NCBI GenBank assembly: GCA_947475495.1
Contig: CANJNX010000076.1
Location: forward strand, 1-5,539
From: Comamonadaceae bacterium
GTDB lineage: Bacteria; Pseudomonadota; Gammaproteobacteria; Burkholderiales; Burkholderiaceae_C
Direction of reading: 5' to 3'
DNA length: 5,539 nt
In this document: positions 1 through 4,679 of the stretch, piece by piece
Position numbering within the stretch: position 1 is the stretch's first letter
Layout: each line of letters starts with the position of its first letter
The notes under the pieces: generated by a model
Seen by the model: only the letters and a program-made list of their open reading frames with translations
The model's database searches: none
Told to the model about the DNA's origin: nothing
Position numbers and translations under genes: made by a program

Positions 1-842
1 ACCGGGCTGTGGGTCATGAAGTCCACCATTTCACGGGCTTCAGACCAGCTGTCGGCCATCACGGGCGCAACGATTTCCATGCCGTGTGCGTTGATCATCA
101 AAGCCTTGGGGTTCATGACGATCTGAAATTCCACTTGCGGTGAAACCTGCGGCCCCACAGCGTCTGCCCAGCGCATGACTTGCTCTAAATGCTGAATGCG
201 AAACACCTGTGTTTTCAAGCCAATGAATTTGGCACGCTTATGAAGTTGCAAATGAAAGCGAACCACCACACCGAAAAAGCCAGGGCCCGCACCTCTGGCC
301 GACCAAAACAGCTCTGGATGTTCTGTGGGACTGGCATGCACTAATGTTCCATCGGCCAACACCACGTCGATGCCGATCACGTTTTGGCAACCCATGCCCA
401 GATTGCGGCTGTTCCATCCAAAGCCACCTTGCAACAAGAAGCCGCCCATGCCTACGGTGTAGGCGTGAGCCATGGGAAAAAACAATTGGTGCTTGACCAC
501 ATCGGCATTGAGTTCACCAGCCAGCACACCGGGACCGATGACAGCGGTTTTGTTTCTTGCGTTGATCTCAATGCTTTTTAACCGAGACAAGTCCAACATC
601 AAGCCGCCATCGCGTATATGGTTTTGCGCCCAGCTGTGACCGCCCGAGCACATACCTATTTGCATACCGTCTTGCGCAGCTTGTCGCACGGCGGCCATGA
701 CTTCATACACATCATTGGCTTGCACCACGATCTCTGGCCTACGTCCCGGGTCGCGCACCGTGAAACTGGTGCCCAGCACCGCTTCTTCAAAACCTGCTTC
801 GCCTTGCCTGAATACCCGCCCAATTGAATGACTTTGATGCAT
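1..842 (-). CDS. FAD-binding (PCMH/berberine-bridge-type) oxidoreductase, 3' end cut by window edge
   Basis: Flavoprotein oxidase/dehydrogenase of the FAD/FMN-containing, GlcD/berberine-bridge (BBE) superfamily. The visible 280 codons stay open to base 1, so the C-terminal substrate domain and the BBE tail lie outside the window. Family marks seen: CSGGHSW at residues 65-71, where His69 matches the histidine that carries 8-alpha-histidyl FAD in BBE enzymes; VGMGGFLLQGGFG at 130-142; VVLADG at 160-165; and ELFWSARGAG at 177-186. All belong to the FAD-binding half. The second flavin-linking cysteine of bicovalent members would fall at Ala127 (AYTVG where CPTVG is usual), so the flavin is probably attached by one bond at most. 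The ATG is preceded by AAGGAG with 5 bases of spacing. The gene starts 18 bases after the PhlG-like gene ends and surely shares its transcript. Cytoplasmic: no signal peptide is seen. The substrate is unknown; oxidation of an alcohol, sugar or phenolic is plausible. Confidence 0.9.
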   Translation of the reverse strand, partial: MHQSHSIGRVFRQGEAGFEEAVLGTSFTVRDPGRRPEIVVQANDVYEVMAAVRQAAQDGMQIGMCSGGHSWAQNHIRDGGLMLDLSRLKSIEINARNKTAVIGPGVLAGELNADVVKHQLFFPMAHAYTVGMGGFLLQGGFGWNSRNLGMGCQNVIGIDVVLADGTLVHASPTEHPELFWSARGAGPGFFGVVVRFHLQLHKRAKFIGLKTQVFRIQHLEQVMRWADAVGPQVSPQVEFQIVMNPKALMINAHGMEIVAPVMADSWSEAREMVDFMTHSP

Positions 843-847
843 ATAGT

Positions 848-853
848 CTCCTT
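848..853 (-). promoter_or_regulatory. Ribosome binding site of the FAD oxidase
   Basis: AAGGAG on the minus strand lies 5 bases before the ATG at 842. It fixes that start and shows that the oxidase is translated independently of the PhlG-like gene just upstream, whose stop codon is at 861-863. Confidence 0.75.
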
Positions 854-860
854 ATGTTCA

Positions 861-1682
861 TCACGCCTTGTCAGGGCCAAAGGTTTTGTAAATGTGCGGC
901 AAGAGCTCGGCCAAATGGTTCATTTCTTGGGCACAGTGCACCAACAGTTCAGAAGCTTGTGTGGGGCTCAACGGATTGAAGTGCGCGGCAACACGACCCA
1001 ACCATCGCCCCACGTTGTTGTCCATGCCGCGAGCGCACACGTTGTGGCCCCCCAACCAAAACCGAGATCGCATCTCGCAACCCCCATCTGTGGGACGCAG
1101 ATGGTGAATCAACCAGCCGGTTTCCATGGGTGTGCCTGCGATGCCGCCGCGTGCGCAAATAGCCACTTCGCCTTGTTGCTTCAATCGATCTTCATCCAAA
1201 CCCATGCTGGCGGGCGAGACAAAGCGGATGGTCAGGTTCAGTAATTCATGGCCCACATACTCGACCACACGCGATGTGCGCCCGATGTAATAGTTTAAAG
1301 CTGTGTGTCCATCGGCCCAGCCCACATGAATGTGTGCGCGTGGATGCCACAGCTTGTAGCGCTGTGCTTCGCTGCCATGCCAAGCAAACCACCAGTCCCA
1401 CATGGCAGGTGTCACACCAGGCATCTGCGTCAACACAAAGACCTGTACCGAGCCATCGGGGCCTAAACCAAATCCCGTTTCAATAGGCCAGTACCCTGAT
1501 GCATGCAATTCATTAGCGCGATCGACCAATGGAAAAAGTTCATGTGCTTGGCCACCCACCAGCAAAGCGTCTTTCACATGCTCAGCCAGTGGTGCCATGT
1601 CATCCCGATAAAACGCCGCATACGGACTGCTGTCCATGTCTGTAGCGCTGTAGCCCAAGTGCATTCCGTTTGGCATCTGCAT
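861..1682 (-). CDS. DAPG/phloretin hydrolase-like (PhlG family) metal-dependent C-C hydrolase
   Basis: A 273-residue protein close in length to PhlG (about 290 residues), which cleaves the carbon-carbon bond between an acyl group and a phloroglucinol ring using a bound zinc. Visible family features are the aromatic stretch MWDWWFAWHG (94-103), RYKLWHPRAHIHVGW (108-122), VVEYVGHELLNLTIRF (139-154) and, near the end, HCAQEMNHLAELLP (249-262). His249 and Glu253 form an H-x3-E pair matching the PhlG zinc ligands His270/Glu274. Glu141 and one of His102 or His113 are the likely other ligands; I cannot decide between the histidines without an alignment. No signal peptide or membrane segment is present, so it is probably cytoplasmic. 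The ATG at 1682 has AGGAC 9 bases upstream; the ATGs at residues 3 and 7 are alternatives. It is the first gene of an operon with the FAD oxidase and diverges from a TetR-type regulator. The exact substrate is unknown: family members act on diacetylphloroglucinol or phloretin, and many relatives are uncharacterised. Confidence 0.82.
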   Translation of the reverse strand: MQMPNGMHLGYSATDMDSSPYAAFYRDDMAPLAEHVKDALLVGGQAHELFPLVDRANELHASGYWPIETGFGLGPDGSVQVFVLTQMPGVTPAMWDWWFAWHGSEAQRYKLWHPRAHIHVGWADGHTALNYYIGRTSRVVEYVGHELLNLTIRFVSPASMGLDEDRLKQQGEVAICARGGIAGTPMETGWLIHHLRPTDGGCEMRSRFWLGGHNVCARGMDNNVGRWLGRVAAHFNPLSPTQASELLVHCAQEMNHLAELLPHIYKTFGPDKA

Positions 1683-1708
1683 GCTGGTTCTGTCCTGTTG
1701 AAAGTTTG

Positions 1709-1737
1709 TTGCAATTAATTATGTCGCTTGGCATAAT
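1709..1737 (+). promoter_or_regulatory. Candidate sigma-70 promoter for the TetR-family regulator
   Basis: TTGCAA (1709-1714) is a -35-like box, 17 bases before CATAAT (1732-1737), a -10-like box with five of six consensus bases. Transcription would start near 1744, just before the CTAGGGA palindrome, leaving a leader of roughly 45 bases to the ATG at 1791. Confidence 0.45.
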
Positions 1738-1747
1738 TAATCAACAA
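1718..1747 (-). promoter_or_regulatory. Candidate sigma-70 promoter for the hydrolase/oxidase operon
   Basis: On the minus strand, TTGTTG (1747-1742) lies 18 bases before CATAAT (1723-1718). Transcription would start near 1711 with a leader of about 30 bases to the ATG at 1682. It overlaps the opposite promoter almost completely, so the two could not be occupied by polymerase at once. Confidence 0.42.
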
Positions 1748-1748
1748 G

Positions 1749-1764
1749 CTAGGGACTTCCCTAG
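1749..1764. promoter_or_regulatory. CTAGGGA-ct-TCCCTAG palindrome (candidate TetR operator)
   Basis: Perfect 7-base inverted arms CTAGGGA (1749-1755) and TCCCTAG (1758-1764) around a 2-base centre. The 16-base length is typical of an operator for a TetR-type dimer. It lies directly downstream of the predicted start of tetR transcription, where a bound repressor would block its own gene, and a few bases behind the -35 box of the opposite promoter. Identity of the binding protein is inferred from proximity. Confidence 0.55.
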
Positions 1765-1790
1765 TACGCATCCGTTAGAGTTCGTTTCTC

Positions 1791-2459
1791 ATGACAAACC
1801 TCACAGCCAAGCGCAAACCAGGGCGCCCAGCACGCACCAACATGGATGCGAGTGCAGCCATTCGCACTTCCGCACTGAATGTGTTTGCGCAAAAAGGCTT
1901 TGACCGTGCCAGCATCGTTGAAATTGCGAATGCCTCAAATGTCGCCAAACCCTTGATCCATTACCACTACGCCACCAAAGAAGTGTTGTGGCAAGCGGCC
2001 GTCAGCCAAGCGCAGCAGGCCTTGATGGTCGAATTGATGTCCGTTCAGGGCTTGATGTTGAGCCTGAACCCGATGCAATCCATCGAATTACTGTCGAAAA
2101 AACTCATTGAATTTGCAGCCCACCATCCGCAGTTGGTGCGCATCGTGGTTGATGAAACGGGAAAGGGTGGTCCTCGGGCTGATTGGTTAGTTGAGCAATT
2201 TTTATTGCCCAGTTATTCCTTGTGCCAAGGTTTGATAGATCGGGTCAGCAAAGACTTGAAATTGGGCGCCCAAAAACCCAAGGCCGAACATGTGGTACCC
2301 ACCGTTTTGGGCGTGATGAACTTTCCGTTTTTAGAGTCGCACGTCATCCAACGCGCCTACGGCAAGGATGTTTATTCGCCCACCTACCTCAAGCTCCAAG
2401 GCGAGGTTTTGCATAAGGTTTTGTTGTCGTTTTTTGTCGCCCTGCCACGCAAGGCTTGA
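1791..2459 (+). CDS. TetR/AcrR-family transcriptional regulator
   Basis: A 222-residue one-domain-plus-ligand-domain repressor of usual TetR length. The N-terminus begins with a basic, AT-hook-like KRKPGRPAR (8-14 region). The TetR DNA-binding segment follows at about 22-68: AAIRTSALNVFAQKGFDRAS, then the helix-turn-helix in which SIVEIANASNVAKPLIHYHY (41-60) is diagnostic, then the ATKEVLW helix. Residues 70-222 are a helical ligand-binding and dimerisation domain with no recognisable substrate signature. The start has only a weak ribosome binding site (GTTAGAG further upstream), but the next in-frame ATG, at residue 18, would remove the basic tail. It is transcribed divergently from the hydrolase/oxidase operon and most likely represses that operon and itself through the palindromes in the shared 108-base gap. 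The inducing ligand is probably the pathway substrate or a breakdown product (inference). Confidence 0.92.
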   Translation: MTNLTAKRKPGRPARTNMDASAAIRTSALNVFAQKGFDRASIVEIANASNVAKPLIHYHYATKEVLWQAAVSQAQQALMVELMSVQGLMLSLNPMQSIELLSKKLIEFAAHHPQLVRIVVDETGKGGPRADWLVEQFLLPSYSLCQGLIDRVSKDLKLGAQKPKAEHVVPTVLGVMNFPFLESHVIQRAYGKDVYSPTYLKLQGEVLHKVLLSFFVALPRKA

Positions 2460-2603
2460 GTTTTGAAGTGAGGGAAAACCGATGTGTTTGCCTAGCGCAT
2501 GTGTCTTGGCGCTTCAGCGCACGTGCATCAACTCCGCGCCTAAAGTGCGAGCGATTACCGCATAGGCGACATCAGCCTGCGCTAAGGTCGCAAAGCAGCC
2601 GCT
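2460..2603. other. Gene-free stretch after the regulator, possible decayed coding remnant
   Basis: No convincing intact gene. A small GCGCT-tc-AGCGC inverted repeat lies at 2509-2520 without a T tract. On the minus strand, bases 2603-2514 read 29 codons before a TGA in the same frame as the dehydrogenase remnant and past its stop. They end in VAYAVIARTLGAELMHVR, with mostly G/C-ending codons. This could be the tail of another broken gene, but I recognise no family. Confidence 0.3.
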
Positions 2604-2768
2604 TTACTTTTGGACGTCCCCAATGCAGAGGTATTTAACCTCTATGTAGTCGTCCATGCCAAAGTGAGATCCTTCACGGCCTAGGCCCGATTGTTTTACG
2701 CCGCCAAATGGCACGTGTTCAGTCGCCAAGATGCCAACGTTAATTCCCACCATGCCGTATTCCAAGGC
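2604..2768 (-). pseudogene. gabD: C-terminal remnant of a succinate-semialdehyde dehydrogenase-type aldehyde dehydrogenase
   Basis: Fifty-four codons and a stop match the extreme C-terminus of NAD(P)-dependent aldehyde dehydrogenases of the GabD type: [10 protein letters not shown], then [15 protein letters not shown], then [13 protein letters not shown]. The frame is uninterrupted, but some 420-430 upstream residues, including the catalytic cysteine and the nucleotide-binding domain, are missing. Upstream of the first alanine codon (2766-2768), the same frame loses all resemblance to the family and the DNA turns AT-rich. The gene was therefore cut by deletion, insertion or rearrangement at about 2769 rather than decayed by point mutation. 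GabD oxidises succinate semialdehyde to succinate; this fragment cannot. It has no plausible start of its own and faces the tetR-type gene. Assignment to GabD rather than a close aldehyde dehydrogenase relative is by recognition of the tail only. Confidence 0.85.
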
Positions 2769-2947
2769 TAGTAGACGATTACTACTCCATCTAATTAAAT
2801 CAAAGACAGCAATAAATGAATTGGATCCATATCCATTGATATAGGTCAGCTTATGAGATCCTGATTAGACAAACAATCATCTCACTCCACTTCGAGAAAT
2901 ATTCGGAGCGAGGCACACAAAATTATTTTTGCGCCTTTGATTGGAGT
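2769..2947. other. AT-rich intergenic DNA between the gene remnant and the secreted-protein gene
   Basis: No coding region is supported here. It starts at the breakpoint of the dehydrogenase remnant with a small AGTAG (2770-2774)/CTACT (2782-2786) inverted repeat and also has ATATC/GATAT at 2829-2842. The promoter of the small secreted-protein gene must lie here, but no clear -35/-10 pair stands out. No transposase, terminal repeats or tRNA fragment was seen to explain the junction. Confidence 0.45.
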
Positions 2948-2955
2948 TTGTCTGC

Positions 2956-2960
2956 AAAGG
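2956..2960 (+). promoter_or_regulatory. Ribosome binding site deciding the start of the secreted protein
   Basis: AAAGG ends 8 bases before ATG 2969. It lies inside the reading frame that would be added by the upstream TTG at 2948, which favours the shorter start. Confidence 0.55.
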
Positions 2961-2968
2961 ATTTCAAA

Positions 2969-3322
2969 ATGAAAACATCAAAGTCTCGAATTTCAAAGAC
3001 TGTATTGTTAGCAATGATTGCATCGGCTTCTGCTTTATTGACTATAGGGGTGCACGCCCAAGATCAAACACGTGACCAAGTTCGTATCTATGGCTCGCAG
3101 TTGATGACGCAGCCAGAAATGAGTGCCTACCAAAACAAAATGCGAACATTAAAGACAAGCAAAGAAAAAGAGGCCTATCGTTTAGAGCATCACGCCTTAA
3201 TGCAGCAGCGCGCCATTGAAAAAGGAATGACGCTTCCTGAGTCACCTACTGGACCAGGCCCAGCATCACAGGGGAATTCCGTCGGTGGTGGCGCAAAAGG
3301 GAAAGGTCCTGCAGGCAAGTAG
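2969..3322 (+). CDS. Small secreted (periplasmic) protein of unknown function
   Basis: A 117-residue protein with a clear Sec signal peptide: basic N-terminus MKTSKSRISK, hydrophobic core TVLLAMIASASALLTIGV, and likely cleavage after VHA at about residue 30. The mature part opens QDQTRDQVRIYGSQLMT, then PEMSAYQNKMRTLKTSKEKEAYRLEHHALMQ-type charged helix (about 50-80), the segment RAIEKGMTLPE, and a Gly/Pro/Lys-rich flexible tail (about 90-117). I recognise the pattern YGSQLMT...EHH...RA.E.G.TLP from small uncharacterised exported proteins of Burkholderiales and relatives, but no function is known to me. Paired histidines and acidic residues might bind metal; that is speculation. The start was placed at ATG 2969, with AAAGG 8 bases upstream, rather than the in-frame TTG at 2948, because it begins the signal peptide cleanly. 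It stands alone on the plus strand, facing the methyltransferase operon. Confidence 0.8.
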   Translation: MKTSKSRISKTVLLAMIASASALLTIGVHAQDQTRDQVRIYGSQLMTQPEMSAYQNKMRTLKTSKEKEAYRLEHHALMQQRAIEKGMTLPESPTGPGPASQGNSVGGGAKGKGPAGK

Positions 3323-3341
3323 TCATCATTGAAGATATTTC

Positions 3342-3369
3342 AAAGGTGGCGTCACGAGATGCCACCTTT
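3342..3369. terminator. Hairpin between convergent genes, probable bidirectional terminator
   Basis: AAAGGTGGC (3342-3350) pairs perfectly with GCCACCTTT (3361-3369) around a 10-base loop. It lies 20 bases after the secreted-protein stop and 15 bases past the methyltransferase stop, so it can serve both. The stem ends in A/T pairs giving only a 3-base U run in either direction, which makes it a modest intrinsic terminator. The T9 run at 3389-3397 is too far away to assist plus-strand termination. Confidence 0.6.
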
Positions 3370-3383
3370 ACACTGACCCACAG

Positions 3384-4004
3384 CTATATTTTTTTTTGCC
3401 CAACAAACCCGACCAAGGCTGACATACCGCTATGGCCAACGCCTTCATCGACTTCATGCATGTAAGTCCTGATATCTAATACTATGTAATCAGGGAACGA
3501 TGTTAACAAGAGTTCCTCGTCGTACAAGTTTTCAAGAACACCTGGGCCGCCTGTTTTGAAATTCAATTGTTCTTTGCCATAACCCTGAATAATCAAGGTT
3601 CCGCCAGGTTTGAGGGAAATGTGTAATTTTTCAAACAACTTGCGCCGTGCGTCAGGGTCAGCGAACTGAAAAAAGATGCCTGCAATGGTGTCGTAGTAAT
3701 TAGGCTTCCAGTCAAAGCTCTCCCAATCACTGCATATAAATTGGATCTTGACTGCATGCTTGGTTGCAAGTTTTTGAGCTTTAACCAGTGCAACCTCTGA
3801 GAAATCAAAAGCATCAACTTCGAAACCCTGCGAGGCCAACCAGACGCTATTGCGTCCTTCGCCATCCGCAATGCACAGCGCCCTGCCCTTGCACAGAAGC
3901 GGAGTTTTTTCAGCCAAATAGGTATTAGGTCGCTCGCCAAATAGATAACTTTCAGCTGAAAACCGCTCATTCCATCGGGCTAAGGGATTGGTGAAGTTTG
4001 TCAT
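3384..4004 (-). CDS. Class I SAM-dependent methyltransferase, TehB/thiopurine methyltransferase-like
   Basis: A 206-residue cytoplasmic methyltransferase. It opens with WNERFSAESYLFGERPN (11-27), typical of the small TehB/TPMT-like group. SAM-binding motif I follows as LCIADGEGRNSVWLA (43-57), then the acidic loop FEVDAFDFS (61-69), motif around FICSDWESFD (89-98), the DTIAGIFFQFAD strand (105-116) and the post-motif LKPGGTLIIQGYG (131-143). Enzymes of this shape methylate small nucleophiles such as thiols, tellurite/selenite or thiopurines; the actual acceptor is unknown here. It is the last gene of a minus-strand run behind rhodaneses and a globin, which makes a sulfur or chalcogen acceptor attractive (inference). 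No good Shine-Dalgarno sequence precedes the ATG. The coding end contains an A9 tract (minus strand, 3397-3389) just before the stop; slippage there would alter only the last residues. Confidence 0.88.
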   Translation of the reverse strand: MTNFTNPLARWNERFSAESYLFGERPNTYLAEKTPLLCKGRALCIADGEGRNSVWLASQGFEVDAFDFSEVALVKAQKLATKHAVKIQFICSDWESFDWKPNYYDTIAGIFFQFADPDARRKLFEKLHISLKPGGTLIIQGYGKEQLNFKTGGPGVLENLYDEELLLTSFPDYIVLDIRTYMHEVDEGVGHSGMSALVGFVGQKKI

Positions 4005-4047
4005 GGTGTGAGGAAGTGGATGTGGTGTCGACTAGATGAACCTGATC

Positions 4048-4245
4048 TTATGAGCGGGGATTGCAACTTGAACGTTTGCTTTTTTGATAACCCGTAAGAA
4101 CACGTTTGACCAATTTCAAGGGGAAATTTCTGACTGCAGCAGGCAAAAAACCGGAAGTCTTGAATGAAAACGCGGCAGCCCATCGTGTGAAAGGTCTTAC
4201 CCATGCGGTTGCTTCGATAAATTCTTTTTGCTGTTGGCTGTTCAT
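4048..4245 (-). CDS. Small, strongly basic hypothetical protein
   Basis: A 65-residue reading frame that fills the otherwise empty 309-base gap between the membrane rhodanese and the methyltransferase, on the same strand (68 bases after one, 43 before the other). It contains about 12 Lys/Arg and only 2 Glu, with aromatic-rich stretches WVRPFTRWAAAFSF (15-28) and FLPAAVRNFPLKLVKRVL (33-50) that could form an amphipathic, membrane-surface helix. No family is recognised and no signal peptide or full transmembrane segment is seen. The ATG has only GAAAG as a poor ribosome site. Codon choice looks ordinary for this window. It could be a real operon member, a truncated relic of a longer protein, or chance; an antisense frame over the same stretch looks less protein-like. 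Confidence 0.42.
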   Translation of the reverse strand: MNSQQQKEFIEATAWVRPFTRWAAAFSFKTSGFLPAAVRNFPLKLVKRVLTGYQKSKRSSCNPRS

Positions 4246-4282
4246 GACTTTCTATTCACAATTCACTCTTAAATGGAAAAGT

Positions 4283-4296
4283 GGTGGCAATCCACC
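4283..4296. other. Short GC hairpin between the membrane rhodanese and the small ORF
   Basis: GGTGG (4283-4287) pairs with CCACC (4292-4296) around a CAAT loop. On the minus strand it is followed by ACTTTTCC, which resembles a weak terminator or RNA-processing stem inside the operon. It may lower expression of the distal small ORF and methyltransferase. Confidence 0.35.
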
Positions 4297-4313
4297 CTAA
4301 GTGCGCCAGGCGA

Positions 4314-4679
4314 CTAATCCAGCAACTTGCTCCATCTGCCTACGTTGTAGACCTGCTGGTATCCATTTTTCATGAGTAATAGCTTGGCCAAGCCGCTACG
4401 AGTTCCGCTTGCACAGCACAAAACCACCGGAGTCGACTTGGGTATTTCAGCAAGTCGACTGCCTAGATCCGACAATGGGATGTTGACTGTTCCGGGCGCG
4501 CTTGCCATTGCAAATTCTCCTATCGACCGAACATCGACCAAGAGTGCACCTTTATTTCTCAATTCAGGCAGCATGGCAACCACACGTCTGGAATTCCACC
4601 ACTTGTAACCGAACCAAAGTGCCAGTCCGATGAAGGGCCAGTATTGCTCTAAAGTTTTTTGAAAATCCATAAGTCTCAT
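4314..4679 (-). CDS. Membrane-anchored rhodanese-like sulfurtransferase
   Basis: A 121-residue single-domain rhodanese with an N-terminal membrane anchor: hydrophobic YWPFIGLALWFGYKWW (13-28) followed by basic NSRR, which suggests the domain faces the cytoplasm. Domain marks are ALLVDVRSIGEF (45-56, the rhodanese DVR...EF motif), APGTVNIPL (61-69) and the active loop CASGTR (89-94). Cys89 would carry the persulfide in sulfur transfer, and Cys88 next to it is a second thiol. The C-terminus VYNVGRWSKLL replaces the usual GG-W end of soluble rhodaneses, as in related membrane forms. The start ATG (4677-4679) directly abuts the upstream gene's stop (4680-4682), so translation is probably coupled; ATG at residue 4 is an alternative. 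The acceptor is unknown (cyanide, thiols or a partner protein). Confidence 0.9.
   Translation of the reverse strand: MRLMDFQKTLEQYWPFIGLALWFGYKWWNSRRVVAMLPELRNKGALLVDVRSIGEFAMASAPGTVNIPLSDLGSRLAEIPKSTPVVLCCASGTRSGLAKLLLMKNGYQQVYNVGRWSKLLD

Larger units (their letters stand above)
1706..1747. promoter_or_regulatory. Large AT-rich palindrome in the divergent promoter region (candidate operator)
   Basis: ATTAATTATG (1714-1723) and CATAATTAAT (1732-1741) are perfect 10-base inverted arms around an 8-base spacer. The symmetry resumes further out with TTGTTG (1706-1711) and CAACAA (1742-1747), interrupted only by an extra CA on the left. It sits midway between the PhlG-like gene and the tetR-type gene. 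Size and position suit a site for a dimeric repressor, most simply the neighbouring TetR protein, but part of the symmetry also reflects the two mirrored -10 boxes. Confidence 0.6.

Noticed and set aside
384..827. Two plus-strand open frames (384-581 and 618-827) opposite the FAD oxidase
   Set aside because: They are antisense to a frame with unmistakable FAD-binding motifs, have no ribosome sites of note and read as low-complexity shadow protein.
828..1244. Plus-strand frame of 138 codons opposite the PhlG-like gene
   Set aside because: Long for a shadow, but it lies antisense to a full-length family member, is His/Ala/Gln-rich without domain pattern, and crosses the operon junction.
2456..2638. 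Plus-strand 60-codon frame overlapping the end of the TetR gene
   Set aside because: Arg/Cys/His-rich translation without any family look, and its end runs antisense through the GabD remnant.
2829..2842. ATATC/GATAT inverted repeat in the AT-rich gap
   Set aside because: Five-base arms in AT-rich DNA are expected by chance; no matching promoter or element boundary.
2948..2968. TTG start extending the secreted protein by seven residues
   Set aside because: The ATG at 2969 has a well-placed AAAGG and starts a standard signal peptide; the extension would place charged residues ahead of it without benefit.
3593..3970. Minus-strand 125-codon frame within the methyltransferase
   Set aside because: It is an alternative frame of the same strand inside a gene with clear SAM-binding motifs.
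4001..4204. Minus-strand 67-codon frame overlapping the start of the methyltransferase
   Set aside because: It overlaps the better placed 65-residue frame at 4048-4245, runs a few bases into the methyltransferase start, and has a Cys/Phe/Ser-rich translation with no pattern.
4106..4300. Plus-strand 64-codon frame in the gap between methyltransferase and rhodanese
   Set aside because: On the strand opposite to the operon, no promoter or ribosome site, and antisense to the more plausible small basic ORF.
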